From: a virus
IMG/VR virus record: IMGVR_UViG_3300034160_000048
Location: 1-59,561 of that record
Length of the DNA stretch: 59,561 nt
Reading direction: 5' to 3' (one strand)
Part shown: one piece after another, positions 6,635 through 15,510 of the stretch
Position numbering within the stretch: the first letter of the stretch is position 1
Layout of the letters: the number at the start of each line of letters is the position of its first letter
Notes under the pieces: model-generated
Seen by the model: the letters and a program-made list of their open reading frames with translations, nothing else
Databases searched by the model: none
Told to the model about the DNA's origin: nothing
Position numbers and translations under genes: made by a program

Positions 6635-8347
6635 ATGGCCGACGTAAGAATCGACGAAGAGAAGCGCCGCTTCATTATCAAGGGCAACGGGCGCGACGAA
6701 ATGGGCGTGCTGTTCGGCCTGCCGTCCCGCAAGTGGATGCCGAGCATGGGCGTAATCATCGCCCCATTCACGCGGCTCAACGCCAAGCACCTCGCTGACA
6801 AGGCTTTCGCCGGCAAGGTGCAGCTGACCCCCGAAGTCCGCGACTATGTCGAGGCGCTGGCGGTGGCCCCGTCCTCCAACCGGACGTTCCCGTCATGGTA
6901 CGCCTACAAGACGCAGCCATTCTTCGACCAGCGGGCGGCGCTCAACAAGGTGTACGCTAACGACTTTGGCGCGCTCTTCATGAAGATGGGCGTTGGCAAG
7001 AGCAAAGTCGCCATCGACTTCATGTCGGCCAGCTACTACGAGCGCCGGATCGAGGCCGTGGTGCTGGTGTGCCCGCTGACGATCCACGCGGTGTGGGGCG
7101 GCCCAAACGGGGAGTTGGCGACCCACAGCCCCTGCCCGGTCAAGGTGGTGCAGGTGGACTCGAGTTTCGACGCCAGCTCGATAAAGCCGAGTCAGGACTA
7201 CCTGCTGTGGCTGCTGGTCGGGGTCGAGTCGCTGTCACAGGGGCGCACGTTCGACAAGTTGATGCCGTTCCTGCGCAACTACAAGTGCGGCGGGCTGGTG
7301 GACGAGGCCAGCCGGATCAAGAACCACGCGGCAATCCGGACCAAGCGAATGTTGGAGATGCGCAACCAGTTCAAGGTCCGGTTGATCTCGACCGGCACGC
7401 CCTCGACCCGCAGCCTGATGGACCTGTACTCGCAGTTCGAATTCCTGGACCCCAACATCATCGGGGTGGGCGACTACTACGCCTTCAGGAACCGGTACGC
7501 GGTGATGGGCGGATACAAGGGTAAGGAGATCGTAGGGTACCAGTACGTCGACGAATTGATGGGGCTGATCGAGCCCTATACGTACATCTGCGAGAAGCCG
7601 AAGGACCTGCCCCCGCAGCTCTTCACCAAGCGCACAGTGAAGATGACCGACGAGCAGCGCAAGATCTACGACGACATGCGCAAGGGCAAGATCGACGGCA
7701 ACGATGTCACCAACGTGCTGACCCGGGTCCTGCGGCTGCAGCAGGTGATCGGGGGGCACTATGCCTCCGACGACACCTTTGCCGTGGACCCGATATCGGG
7801 GCGCACCAAGCGAATCGCGGGCAAGGTGCACCGCATCCTGCCGCCCGACAAGAACCCAAAGATCAAGGCATTGCTTGAGGTAGTCGAGGAAGCAGGCGAC
7901 GAGCAAATCATCGTGTGGGCCAAGTTCCTGCCCGAGGTCGAGGACATCCGGTCGGTGCTGGCGGAGATTGGGCCAGTAGCGGTGTTCACCGGGGCGACAT
8001 CGGCAGCGGAGCGAATCGAACTCAAGGACGGCTTTCAGTCAGGCAAGTATCGGTTTTTCGTCGGCAACGCCCAGACGGGCGGGCTCGGGCTCACCCTGAC
8101 GGCAGGCAGTGTGATGGTATACTACTCAAACACGCACTCGCTGGAAGACCGGCTGCAGTCCGAGGACCGGGCGCACCGCCGGGGCCAAAAGGCGGACCGG
8201 GTGCTGTATGTGGACCTGTTCATGGAGAAGTCAGTAGATAAAATCATAGAGGAAAGCATCGTGGAGAAGAAAGACTTGGACGTTTACGTCCGCGAGAAGA
8301 TCAAGGCGGCGGGCAGCATGACCAAGGCATTCGGGGATGTACTGTGA
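6635..8347 (+). CDS. SNF2-type superfamily 2 helicase/translocase
   Basis: A 570-residue protein. Motif I is MGVGKSK, motif II is LVDEASRIKN (DEAS instead of DEAH/DEAQ), motif III is ISTGTP, motifs V-VI are GLGLTLTAGS and EDRAHRRGQK. The RAHRRGQ arginine-finger motif is diagnostic of the SNF2/Rad54 group. Phages commonly place such an enzyme beside primase genes, where it acts as a replicative or fork-remodelling translocase. Start is an ATG 3 bases after the primase stop. Confidence 0.85.
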   Translation: MADVRIDEEKRRFIIKGNGRDEMGVLFGLPSRKWMPSMGVIIAPFTRLNAKHLADKAFAGKVQLTPEVRDYVEALAVAPSSNRTFPSWYAYKTQPFFDQRAALNKVYANDFGALFMKMGVGKSKVAIDFMSASYYERRIEAVVLVCPLTIHAVWGGPNGELATHSPCPVKVVQVDSSFDASSIKPSQDYLLWLLVGVESLSQGRTFDKLMPFLRNYKCGGLVDEASRIKNHAAIRTKRMLEMRNQFKVRLISTGTPSTRSLMDLYSQFEFLDPNIIGVGDYYAFRNRYAVMGGYKGKEIVGYQYVDELMGLIEPYTYICEKPKDLPPQLFTKRTVKMTDEQRKIYDDMRKGKIDGNDVTNVLTRVLRLQQVIGGHYASDDTFAVDPISGRTKRIAGKVHRILPPDKNPKIKALLEVVEEAGDEQIIVWAKFLPEVEDIRSVLAEIGPVAVFTGATSAAERIELKDGFQSGKYRFFVGNAQTGGLGLTLTAGSVMVYYSNTHSLEDRLQSEDRAHRRGQKADRVLYVDLFMEKSVDKIIEESIVEKKDLDVYVREKIKAAGSMTKAFGDVL

Positions 8348-8874
8348 GTGGCTTTATCGACCCCCGCTGCCCCCGCTGCGGCGGAAAAATTGGGGGGCCG
8401 CGAGAATTACATGAGCACCAAGACGGGTGCCCGCTGGACACGCACCCCGGGCAAAAATTCTATGGCAAGAAGCCTCCCGATTGCCCGCATTGTGGCGGCC
8501 CCTACCACGGAGTAGGGCTGGTTTGCCCCGTGGTCAAGGCTGTCCGAACTCTACCCCCGAAGGACGACGCGGACAAGCCGCAGATCTGGCGCGGGGCCCT
8601 CGATTACTTCCCGCTCGCCCTGATCGCCGTGGCCCGGGTCTCGGAGGTCGGTACGCGTGCCCCCGGGCACGAGTGGGGCGGCTGGCGTGACGTCCCGGAC
8701 GGCGCGAGGCGCTATACGGAGGCCATGGTGCGGCATCTGATGGCGGAGTCCACCGAGGGCCCGTACGACCTCACCGACAACCAACTCCACGCCGCTAAGG
8801 TTGCCTGGGGAGCGTTGTGTCGGCTCGAGCTGATGCTACGTGAGAAACGGGTGGACGCGGCCCCCGGCGCGTGA
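8344..8874 (+). CDS. Unknown protein with two N-terminal zinc knuckles
   Basis: A 176-residue protein starting at a GTG that overlaps the helicase stop (GTGA). Residues about 8-35 contain CPRCGGKIGG with H-x-H and a third Cys, and about 48-65 contain CPHCGGPYHG and LVCP, so one or two zinc sites are likely. The rest contains RYTEAMVRHLMAE and a helical tail. Conserved-looking but unassigned; probably a replication accessory. Confidence 0.6.
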   Translation: MSGFIDPRCPRCGGKIGGPRELHEHQDGCPLDTHPGQKFYGKKPPDCPHCGGPYHGVGLVCPVVKAVRTLPPKDDADKPQIWRGALDYFPLALIAVARVSEVGTRAPGHEWGGWRDVPDGARRYTEAMVRHLMAESTEGPYDLTDNQLHAAKVAWGALCRLELMLREKRVDAAPGA

Positions 8875-8880
8875 TACACT
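8852..8880 (+). promoter_or_regulatory. Weak candidate sigma-70 promoter
   Basis: TGGACG at 8852-8857, 17 bases, then TACACT at 8875-8880 preceded by a TG extended -10. It stands ahead of the gene at 8902, in one of the few gaps between replication genes. Confidence 0.35.
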
Positions 8881-8901
8881 AGAGGTCTAGAGGATACACA
8901 T

Positions 8902-9252
8902 ATGAGCACGGTCGAGCAGGAAATCGGGCACAAGCCCCGGGTCTACATCATCGAGCAGCAGGCTTTCGACTACAGCCCTGCTACGGTGTTTGGCATCCCA
9001 TTCTTCATGAACTTCCAGCCACTGGCCCCTGCGGGGGGCGGAGCGCCGGAGTCGTGGAACCAGATCTCGATGCACCAAGCCCGCAAGGAGTTGGCCGAGT
9101 ACGTGCCGGGAATGGACTACATCGTCCCTACCGGCAAGCCTGCCAAGATGCTCGCCGTGGGCATGCTGCTGGCGGAGAAGGGCAAGCGGCACAGGGTCCT
9201 CGGCTGGGACGCGAGGACGCAGCGCTACTTGGAATTCATCATCAACGTCTGA
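8902..9252 (+). CDS. Unknown replication-region protein
   Basis: A 116-residue protein starting MSTVEQEIGHKPRVYI, with AGAGGATA upstream. No domain recognised. The C-terminal half (HRVLGWDARTQRYLEFIINV) looks like beta strands of a small globular fold. It sits with genes for DNA metabolism and is followed by a well-placed GAGGAG site for the next gene. Confidence 0.55.
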   Translation: MSTVEQEIGHKPRVYIIEQQAFDYSPATVFGIPFFMNFQPLAPAGGGAPESWNQISMHQARKELAEYVPGMDYIVPTGKPAKMLAVGMLLAEKGKRHRVLGWDARTQRYLEFIINV

Positions 9253-9266
9253 TAGAGGAGAACAGG

Positions 9267-9782
9267 ATGAATGAAAAGGCGAATGGCTATGGCCTCAAGG
9301 TCGGGCCGAAGCAGGTGGAAGCCGCACTGGCGACCCTCGAGGCTTACGTGGCGGAGCGGGCGGCGCTCGTCACCGACAAGGCCAAGATGGACTTGCTGGG
9401 ATCGATCAAGCTGATGGATGCCCTGTACAAGTTCAAGGACGAGGTCGCGGACCGGGTCAAGTCGCCCGCCGAGAAGGCTTATGACACACTCCGATTTGTC
9501 GTCGTCCCCGAGTGGATGGACGAAAAGGGCGTGCCGTCAATCACGGTCGAGGGCGTGGGGCGCTGCAACGTCACCGACGATGTGCAGGTGAAGGTCAACG
9601 CCAAGGGCGGGCTGTTCGAGTGGTTGACCAAGAACGAGTTCGAAGACATGATTCAGCAGAACGTCAACGCGCAAACGTTGGCGGCCTTTGTTCGCAAGCG
9701 GCTGAAGGCCGGGCTCCCTCTCCCTGACGCCGACGTCATGGAAGTGAAGCCCGTGACGCGGGCCGCAATTACACGTTCCTAA
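9267..9782 (+). CDS. Unknown conserved-type replication-region protein
   Basis: A 171-residue protein starting MNEKANGYGLKVGPKQVEAA behind GAGGAGAACAGG. It has helical N-terminal (LEAYVAERAALVTDKAK) and mixed C-terminal parts (SITVEGVGRCNVTDDVQVKV, VRKRLKAGLPLPD, VTRAAITRS). The tail pattern resembles proteins that phages carry beside single-strand-binding genes, but I cannot assign a family. Confidence 0.55.
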   Translation: MNEKANGYGLKVGPKQVEAALATLEAYVAERAALVTDKAKMDLLGSIKLMDALYKFKDEVADRVKSPAEKAYDTLRFVVVPEWMDEKGVPSITVEGVGRCNVTDDVQVKVNAKGGLFEWLTKNEFEDMIQQNVNAQTLAAFVRKRLKAGLPLPDADVMEVKPVTRAAITRS

Positions 9783-9798
9783 CAGGAGATCGACGATA

Positions 9799-10599
9799 AT
9801 GGCAACACAGCAGGCAAAGAAACCGCAGGCCCAGGCAGTTAAGCCCTCGGCCGCGAAGACGCCTACGCAGGCAGTGGCGGCGACGAAGCCGACCGCAGTA
9901 GCGACGGTGCCCGACTACATCAAGCAGGGGGCAGGCCGTGGTAATGAGAATGTGGAGATGTCGGATTACGTCATCCCCCGCATCGAGGTCGTGCAGGCGC
10001 TCTCCCCGTGCCTCAAATCCAACGACCCCTCGTACATCGAGGACGCGTCGCAGGGCGACCTCTACAACTCCGTCACCCGCGAGCTGTACGGCAACGCCGT
10101 TACGGTCATTCCGGTCGTCTTCCGCAAGGAATACCTCGTGTGGAAGGACCGCACCAAGGGCGGCGGGTTCCGGGGCGCGTACCCTTCGATGCAGGAGGCG
10201 CAGGCCCGGATCGACGGTGAGAAGGACGGAGCGGATCTCGTCACCAACGAAACCGCGCAGCAGTTCGTGCTTATCGTCCGCGAGGACGGCACGATGGACG
10301 AAGCCGTCGTGTCGATGTCCAAGACCAAGCTGAAGATCAGCCGTCAGTGGAACTCGCTGATCCGGATCAACGGCAACGACCGCTTCTCGCGTACCTACGT
10401 GTTGTCTTCGACCGAGGACAACAATGAGAAGGGCGACTTCTACAACTTCGCGGTGGCCAACGCCGGCTTCCCGACCGTTGAGCAGTACAAGCGGGCCGAG
10501 TCGCTGTTCGAAGCTATCGCTTCGGGCGCGCGTCGCGTGGTGGCGGACACCAGTGACGGTGACCTTGACGGGCAGGCGCAGGCCCGGGGCGAATACTGA
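9799..10599 (+). CDS. Putative single-stranded-DNA-binding or recombination-associated protein
   Basis: A 266-residue protein. Residues 1-35 are a disordered Gln/Lys/Ala/Pro stretch. The rest is a globular domain with many beta segments (VIPRIEVVQALSPCL, AVTVIPVVFRKEYLVW, QQFVLIVREDGTMDEAVVSM, SRTYVLSSTEDN) and an acidic end (DTSDGDLDGQAQARGEY). The beta-rich core with an acidic tail and the location between primase and helicase genes fit a phage SSB, but no family signature is certain. A GGAGATCGACGATA site precedes the ATG. Confidence 0.5.
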   Translation: MATQQAKKPQAQAVKPSAAKTPTQAVAATKPTAVATVPDYIKQGAGRGNENVEMSDYVIPRIEVVQALSPCLKSNDPSYIEDASQGDLYNSVTRELYGNAVTVIPVVFRKEYLVWKDRTKGGGFRGAYPSMQEAQARIDGEKDGADLVTNETAQQFVLIVREDGTMDEAVVSMSKTKLKISRQWNSLIRINGNDRFSRTYVLSSTEDNNEKGDFYNFAVANAGFPTVEQYKRAESLFEAIASGARRVVADTSDGDLDGQAQARGEY

Positions 10600-10762
10600 G
10601 GGATCGTCAAAACCGCGCCGTGTTGCGGTAGAGATCGTGCTGCGATCGGCACAACGGCAGCAAGCGGCCCTCAGATAGGGTGAGTTGAAGTCACAGCCCC
10701 GCCGCAAGGCAACGGACCGTCACCCGGGTCCGGGGGCTCTGGCGCTGCAATAGAGGATTGGA
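10600..10762 (+). other. Intergenic leader, no gene seen
   Basis: 163 bases between the beta-rich protein and the UvrD-like helicase. It contains a small hairpin, CGGACC at 10713-10718 with GGTCCG at 10727-10732, but no T-tract or clear promoter. It ends in an AGAGGATTGG ribosome-binding site for the helicase. Confidence 0.4.
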
Positions 10763-12163
10763 ATGAAGACCACAGTATACTACGGCCCTCCGGGAACCGG
10801 CAAAACCCGCACACTCATGGAGCGTCTGACAGCGCATATCCAAGGGGGCGGCCGGAGGGCCCTTTTTTGCAGCCATACCAAGGCGGCTGCTCGCACCGCG
10901 TTTGAGCGGTGGGGCGGGGCCAGTGCGGGTGTAGACATCCAGACCCTGCACTCTTTCTGCTTTAAGGCCCTCAAGTTGACCCGGTCCCAGACGGTGGACG
11001 AGGCCAAGCTTGAAATCCTTCTTCATGAATTCGGGCTCGACATCGATGACGGCGGGGAGGGCAAGGCGTATGTTGAAGTTATGTCGGTGGCTCGAGCGAC
11101 TGGCGACGGCATGCTCGAAACGTACGACCGGCTTGGGCAGCCTGGAACTCGCTCACACTTCCAAGCCTTCGTGGCTACCTACGACCGCTGGAAGACCCAG
11201 TTCGGCTACCGGGACTTTAGCGACATGCTGGACGATTATTCCCGGAGCAACGATGCTGGGGGCTACGACCTGCTCGTGGTCGACGAAGCGCAAGACCTGA
11301 CCCCGCTCCATTGGAAGGCCCTGAGCCGCTTCATGGAGTTGAACCCTGACGCCGACGTCGTAATCGGCGGGGACGACGACCAGTGCATCTATAGTTATGC
11401 CGGGGCCGACGCCCACGGCATGGACACATTCATAAACCGCTACGGCGGCAACATCCGGACGCTGTCGCAGTCCTACCGTATTCCCCGCGTGGTGCACACC
11501 CTCGCCAAGTCGATCATCACCCGGGTCGAGAAGCGGGTGAAGAAGGTGTACAAGCCCACGAAGGAGCAGGGGACTTTCATGCTGTGGCCCGACCCCAGCT
11601 ACATGAAGCTGGACCCGGCCCGGGACACCCTTGTCCTGTTTAGTGACAAATTCGGCCGTCGCGACATCGAGGACCAGTTGCGCGATTCCGCCACACCCTA
11701 TGAGGCGGTGTCGGGGCTGCCGGGCCCGCTGCAGACGCGCGCCGGGCGGGCAATCCGGATGGCACACACCATAAAGGAGTGGACCGATGAAGATAAGGCT
11801 CTATTTAAAAAAGGACTCTCAGGGAGGGGTGTTGATTTGGCCGGATCAGTCGGTGTGGAAGCGGTCGCAGAAAAGATCCGCGCAGGATACTTCGACTACA
11901 CTACCGCCCGGATCGACGATGTGGACTATTTGGCCCGGGTCGACCACAGCCAGCCATGCAATATTCGGATTGCCACCATCCATGGGGCGAAAGGGATGGA
12001 GGCAGACGATGTCCATTTGTTTGACACCCGCTCCCAAGCCGCAATCTCCGAGTCCTTGGTCAACCCCGACCATGCGCACCGACTGGCATACGTCGCCGTG
12101 ACCCGGCCCCGCCACAACCTCTACATTTACGAGGGTGTCAACGGCTACGGTGGCTGGCAATGA
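10763..12163 (+). CDS. UvrD/PcrA-like superfamily 1 DNA helicase
   Basis: A 466-residue protein with a full SF1A motif set: YYGPPGTGKTRTLM (motif I), LLVVDEAQDLTP (II), GGDDDQCIYSYAGAD (III), LSQSYRIPRVV (IV), IATIHGAKGMEADDVHLFD (V), and LAYVAVTRPRHNLYIY (VI). It is shorter than cellular UvrD (about 720), lacking much of the insertion domains. Likely 3'-5' unwinding in replication or repair. Its stop overlaps the polymerase start (ATGA), so helicase and polymerase are translationally coupled. Confidence 0.88.
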   Translation: MKTTVYYGPPGTGKTRTLMERLTAHIQGGGRRALFCSHTKAAARTAFERWGGASAGVDIQTLHSFCFKALKLTRSQTVDEAKLEILLHEFGLDIDDGGEGKAYVEVMSVARATGDGMLETYDRLGQPGTRSHFQAFVATYDRWKTQFGYRDFSDMLDDYSRSNDAGGYDLLVVDEAQDLTPLHWKALSRFMELNPDADVVIGGDDDQCIYSYAGADAHGMDTFINRYGGNIRTLSQSYRIPRVVHTLAKSIITRVEKRVKKVYKPTKEQGTFMLWPDPSYMKLDPARDTLVLFSDKFGRRDIEDQLRDSATPYEAVSGLPGPLQTRAGRAIRMAHTIKEWTDEDKALFKKGLSGRGVDLAGSVGVEAVAEKIRAGYFDYTTARIDDVDYLARVDHSQPCNIRIATIHGAKGMEADDVHLFDTRSQAAISESLVNPDHAHRLAYVAVTRPRHNLYIYEGVNGYGGWQ

Positions 12164-13995
12164 TGCCCTCGGTCGACTACCTGCTGTCGCTGCCCCGGCT
12201 GGCGCTCGACACGGAAACTACCGGCCTCGACTGGCAGCGCGACCGTGTATTTGGAATCGCGATGGCGTGGCGCGACACCGGGAAGATCGAGAGTATCTAC
12301 ATTGATCTGCGGGAAGGGCAGTGGCTGCGCTGGGCCCGGGACGTCCTGCCCCGGCTGCGGCATATCGTCAATCACAACATCAAGTTCGACTGGCACATGC
12401 TGCGGTCGATGAAGATCGAGCTGGCCCCCGGCGCGTGTGACTGCACGATGATCCGGGAGACGCTGATCGACGAGAACCAGTTCGAATACAACCTCGAGCG
12501 GGTGAGCCAGAAGTACCTGCACACCGGCAAGGTGAACATCTGGCAGGAACTTGCTGACCTATTCGGGGGAAAGCCGACCAAGGAGGCGCAGATAGGGAAC
12601 CTGTCGAAGGCCCCATCGGCACTCGTATCCAAGTACGCAACAGGGGACGCGGAGAATGCGCTACGCATCTGGGAACATCAGGAAGCACTACTTACAGCTG
12701 ACGATCTCGGAGTGGTTGCTGCCATGGAACGTAAGCTACTCCAGGTGGTTGCGGAGATGGAGCGGGGTGGCGTACGTGTTGATATGGACGCGGCTGAGCG
12801 AGCAGTATCCCTTATCGATGCGAACATGGCGACGGCTCAGAAAGCCTTGGATAGGGCCGCCGGTCGTCCCATCAACGCAAACTCCCCAGCGCAGGTTAAA
12901 GCGCTGCTCGGTGTGCATTGTGACGACAAAGGTGACTGGCGAACTCGTGACGGGTTACTTCTGGAGCCGACCGAGTCGGGCAAGAGCGGTGCGCTGCGTA
13001 CCGAAAAGCTCTATCAGTGCACCCTTCCTGAGGCGGCGCTTATCGCAGAACTACGAGGCGGCATTAAGGCGCGCGATGTCTTCCTGAAGAAGTACATCCT
13101 CCAGATGTCGGTCAATGGGTACGTGCACGCGAGCATCAACCAGACCAAGACCGAGGCGGGGGACGGCACCTACACCGGGCGGTTCTCGATCACGGAGCCC
13201 GCGCTGCAGCAGATCCACAAGCGCAATAAGAAGATGGCCGCAATCGTGCGGGCCTGTTTCCTGCCCGACGAGGGCTGCGAGTGGGGCTGCTGGGACTGGT
13301 CACAGAAGGACTTCCGGATCTTCGCGCACTATGTGAACGACCCCAAGATCAATTCCATCTACGAGAAAAACCCGCTCGCGGACTTTCACCGGGTGACCGC
13401 CGATTTGACCGGCCTGCCCCGGGACCCGGACCAGAAAACGGGCGGCGCGAACGCCAAGCAGATGAACCTTGGCCTCGTGTTCGGCATGGCCGCAGGGCGC
13501 ATGGCCAAGGAGATGAACCTGCCATTCACAACCGACGAGAGTGGGTACCTCAAGGCGGGCCCCGAGGCGGAGGCCCTGTTTGCCAAGTACCACAACAACA
13601 TCCCGGGCGTGCAGCAGCTCAAGAAGGCCGTGGGGTCCGTGGCCCGGAGCAGGGGACATATTGTAACCCAGCTTGGGCGGCGGCTTCACTTCCCGAACGG
13701 TGAGGGGGCATACAAGGCCGCCGGCATCCTGTTCCAGGCACAGGCGGCGGAGTCGATGAAGATCAAGATGTGCGAGATTTACGACATCATGCAGCAGCAG
13801 AAGGGGAGCCGGTTCCTGCTCCCGGTGCACGACGAGTTTGACTTTGCGCTGGGGCCCAACCGGGCCCCGACGTTTGACGCTGATATGACTGCGCTTTTGC
13901 AGAGGTTTGACGGGGACATCACCCCGCTCAAGTATCGAATTCCGATCCGCGCCGATTATGGCACGGGTCCTAACTGGTGGGAGGCGAGCAAGTGA
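12160..13995 (+). CDS. dpoZ: Family A DNA polymerase with 3'-5' exonuclease domain, DpoZ-type
   Basis: A 611-residue protein. The exonuclease domain has LALDTETTGLD (Asp17, Glu19), VNHNIKFDWHM and YATGDAENALRIW. The polymerase domain has motif A WDWSQKDFRIFAHY (Asp379), motif B NAKQMNLGLVFG (Lys433) and motif C VHDEFDFA (Asp558, Glu559), so both activities look intact. No 5' nuclease. Being fused into an overlapping operon with purZ, it is most likely the Z-DNA replicase DpoZ known from phage phiVC8. Relative to E. coli Pol I, the O-helix Phe762 and Tyr766 positions are Leu437 and Phe441 here, and motif A has Asp where Pol I has Glu710. Two adjacent ATG codons (12160, 12163) could start it. 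Confidence 0.85.
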   Translation: MMPSVDYLLSLPRLALDTETTGLDWQRDRVFGIAMAWRDTGKIESIYIDLREGQWLRWARDVLPRLRHIVNHNIKFDWHMLRSMKIELAPGACDCTMIRETLIDENQFEYNLERVSQKYLHTGKVNIWQELADLFGGKPTKEAQIGNLSKAPSALVSKYATGDAENALRIWEHQEALLTADDLGVVAAMERKLLQVVAEMERGGVRVDMDAAERAVSLIDANMATAQKALDRAAGRPINANSPAQVKALLGVHCDDKGDWRTRDGLLLEPTESGKSGALRTEKLYQCTLPEAALIAELRGGIKARDVFLKKYILQMSVNGYVHASINQTKTEAGDGTYTGRFSITEPALQQIHKRNKKMAAIVRACFLPDEGCEWGCWDWSQKDFRIFAHYVNDPKINSIYEKNPLADFHRVTADLTGLPRDPDQKTGGANAKQMNLGLVFGMAAGRMAKEMNLPFTTDESGYLKAGPEAEALFAKYHNNIPGVQQLKKAVGSVARSRGHIVTQLGRRLHFPNGEGAYKAAGILFQAQAAESMKIKMCEIYDIMQQQKGSRFLLPVHDEFDFALGPNRAPTFDADMTALLQRFDGDITPLKYRIPIRADYGTGPNWWEASK

Positions 13996-15098
13996 GAAGC
14001 AAGACAATTGTAACGGTACAGGACCTGCAGTTCGGCAGCACAGGAAAAGGGCTGATTGCGGGCAGTGTTGCGTGCGCATGGGAACCGGACACTGTAGTTA
14101 CGGCGTGGGGCCCGAACGCGGGGCACACTTTCCGCGACGGCGAGCTTAACATGATCACGACCATGTTGGCCAGCTCCTCGGTCGCCCCCAGCGTGCAGAA
14201 CATCCTCATTGGCCCCGGGTCGGTGGTCAACCTCGAGAATCTAGCGGCCGAGATCCGCGCCGTCGGGCCGTTGCTGTCGGGCAAGTGGTTGATTCTACAC
14301 CCACAGGCGGCGATCCTGCGGCCCGAGCACGCAATGGCGGAGAAGGCGTTGATCACCATCGGGTCCACCATGAAGGGGACTGCCGAAGCCGCGATCTCCA
14401 AGATGCGGCGCGGGACCAGTGCCACGGCGAAGCAGCTACAGCTCATGGTGCGCGAGCACTTGGAAGGCGTGCTCGATGAATTCGACGTCATGTTCAGCAT
14501 GGAAGAAAAGATGTATGACAAGTCCATCGACGTCAGCAGCCGTATGATTGTCGAGGGCGCGCAGGGCTTCTCGCTGGGCATCCACGGGCCGTTCTACCCT
14601 TATGGCACCAGCCGGGACATCAGCACCGCGCAGCTGTTTGCGGATTGCCGGATCCCGTTCCCGACGCAGGGCGAGAGGGTGGTCAATATTGGGTGCTGCC
14701 GCACTTACCCTATCCGCGTAGCTAACCGGTTCAACGACAAGGGCGAGATGGTCGGGACCAGCGGCGGGCACTACCCCGACCAAGACGAGCTTACATGGGA
14801 AGCCATCGGTCGCCCGGTGGAACTCACCACAGTTACGAAGCTCCCGCGCCGCGTGTTCAGCTTTTCAAATCTGCAGGTGGCGGAGGCGGCCCGGGTGATG
14901 GGCACGACCGAAATCGCGCTGACCTTCTGCGACTACATCGCGCCGAGGCCGGGCGAGGATCAGGGGTTGCCAAGGGCCGTCACGGCCTTCTCGGAGCGCA
15001 TCCGTCGAGCGACCGGCATCATGCCCTCCCTGTTCAGCTTCGGGCCCGACCGCGCCGACGTCATCGCCCGGACGGGCTCCGTGGCGCTGGGGGACTGA
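13992..15098 (+). CDS. purZ: PurZ, 2-aminoadenylosuccinate synthetase (PurA homologue)
   Basis: A 368-residue adenylosuccinate-synthetase relative. PurZ uses ATP or dATP to join aspartate to dGMP, and host PurB then gives dZMP. The N-terminal loop reads FGSTGKG, where PurA enzymes have GDEGKGK: the catalytic Asp is Ser16 here, which fits PurZ rather than housekeeping PurA. GPNAGHT keeps the conserved His region, and GTSGGHYPDQDELTW lies toward the C-terminus. Its length is below bacterial PurA (about 430), as in Z phages. GTG 13992 is chosen because GGGAGG lies 7 bases upstream and it overlaps the polymerase stop (GTGA). Confidence 0.9.
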   Translation: MRSKTIVTVQDLQFGSTGKGLIAGSVACAWEPDTVVTAWGPNAGHTFRDGELNMITTMLASSSVAPSVQNILIGPGSVVNLENLAAEIRAVGPLLSGKWLILHPQAAILRPEHAMAEKALITIGSTMKGTAEAAISKMRRGTSATAKQLQLMVREHLEGVLDEFDVMFSMEEKMYDKSIDVSSRMIVEGAQGFSLGIHGPFYPYGTSRDISTAQLFADCRIPFPTQGERVVNIGCCRTYPIRVANRFNDKGEMVGTSGGHYPDQDELTWEAIGRPVELTTVTKLPRRVFSFSNLQVAEAARVMGTTEIALTFCDYIAPRPGEDQGLPRAVTAFSERIRRATGIMPSLFSFGPDRADVIARTGSVALGD

Positions 15099-15099
15099 C

Positions 15100-15510
15100 A
15101 TGACGAGATTCTACGATCTTGACTGGAACAACATGCGCCGGGTGCAGCAGGCGATCACCGATTGGGCGGACTCGCAGTTCCCGGGCCGCACCGCCCAGCA
15201 CGCCCTGTCGAAACTGGTTCTCGAGGAAGTCCCGGAGCTGCTGCAGCACAAGAAGTTGCACGGCACCAAGGGGATCGACACGGAACTGGCCGACTGCTTC
15301 GTGTTGCTCATGGATCTGGCGTCGCTGTGGGGCGTGGATCTGCCCGCCGCGATCCGGGCCAAGATGATCATCAACGAGAAACGCGTCTGGAAGGTTGACC
15401 CCGACACAGGGCTCATGAACCACACCGACGGGGTGAAACCGCTGACGCGGGAAGAAATCCAGGAAGCGATTGTGCTGATCGAAGAAACTGAAGGAGGTTC
15501 CCATGACTAG
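15100..15510 (+). CDS. mazZ: MazZ, MazG-like (d)NTP pyrophosphohydrolase
   Basis: A 136-residue all-alpha protein with MazG-type metal ligands: LVLEEVPELLQ (EExxE) and TELADCFVLLMDLA (ExxD). In Z phages MazZ converts dGTP to dGMP, the substrate of PurZ, and can also attack dATP. The gene starts 1 base after purZ and overlaps datZ by 8 bases, and this gene order supports the MazZ assignment over a generic MazG protein. Confidence 0.85.
   Translation: MTRFYDLDWNNMRRVQQAITDWADSQFPGRTAQHALSKLVLEEVPELLQHKKLHGTKGIDTELADCFVLLMDLASLWGVDLPAAIRAKMIINEKRVWKVDPDTGLMNHTDGVKPLTREEIQEAIVLIEETEGGSHD

Noticed and set aside
13992-15098. Housekeeping-type adenylosuccinate synthetase (PurA) call
   Set aside because: The catalytic Asp loop is changed to FGSTGKG, the protein is short, and it sits in an operon with polymerase, MazG-like and HD genes, which fits PurZ.
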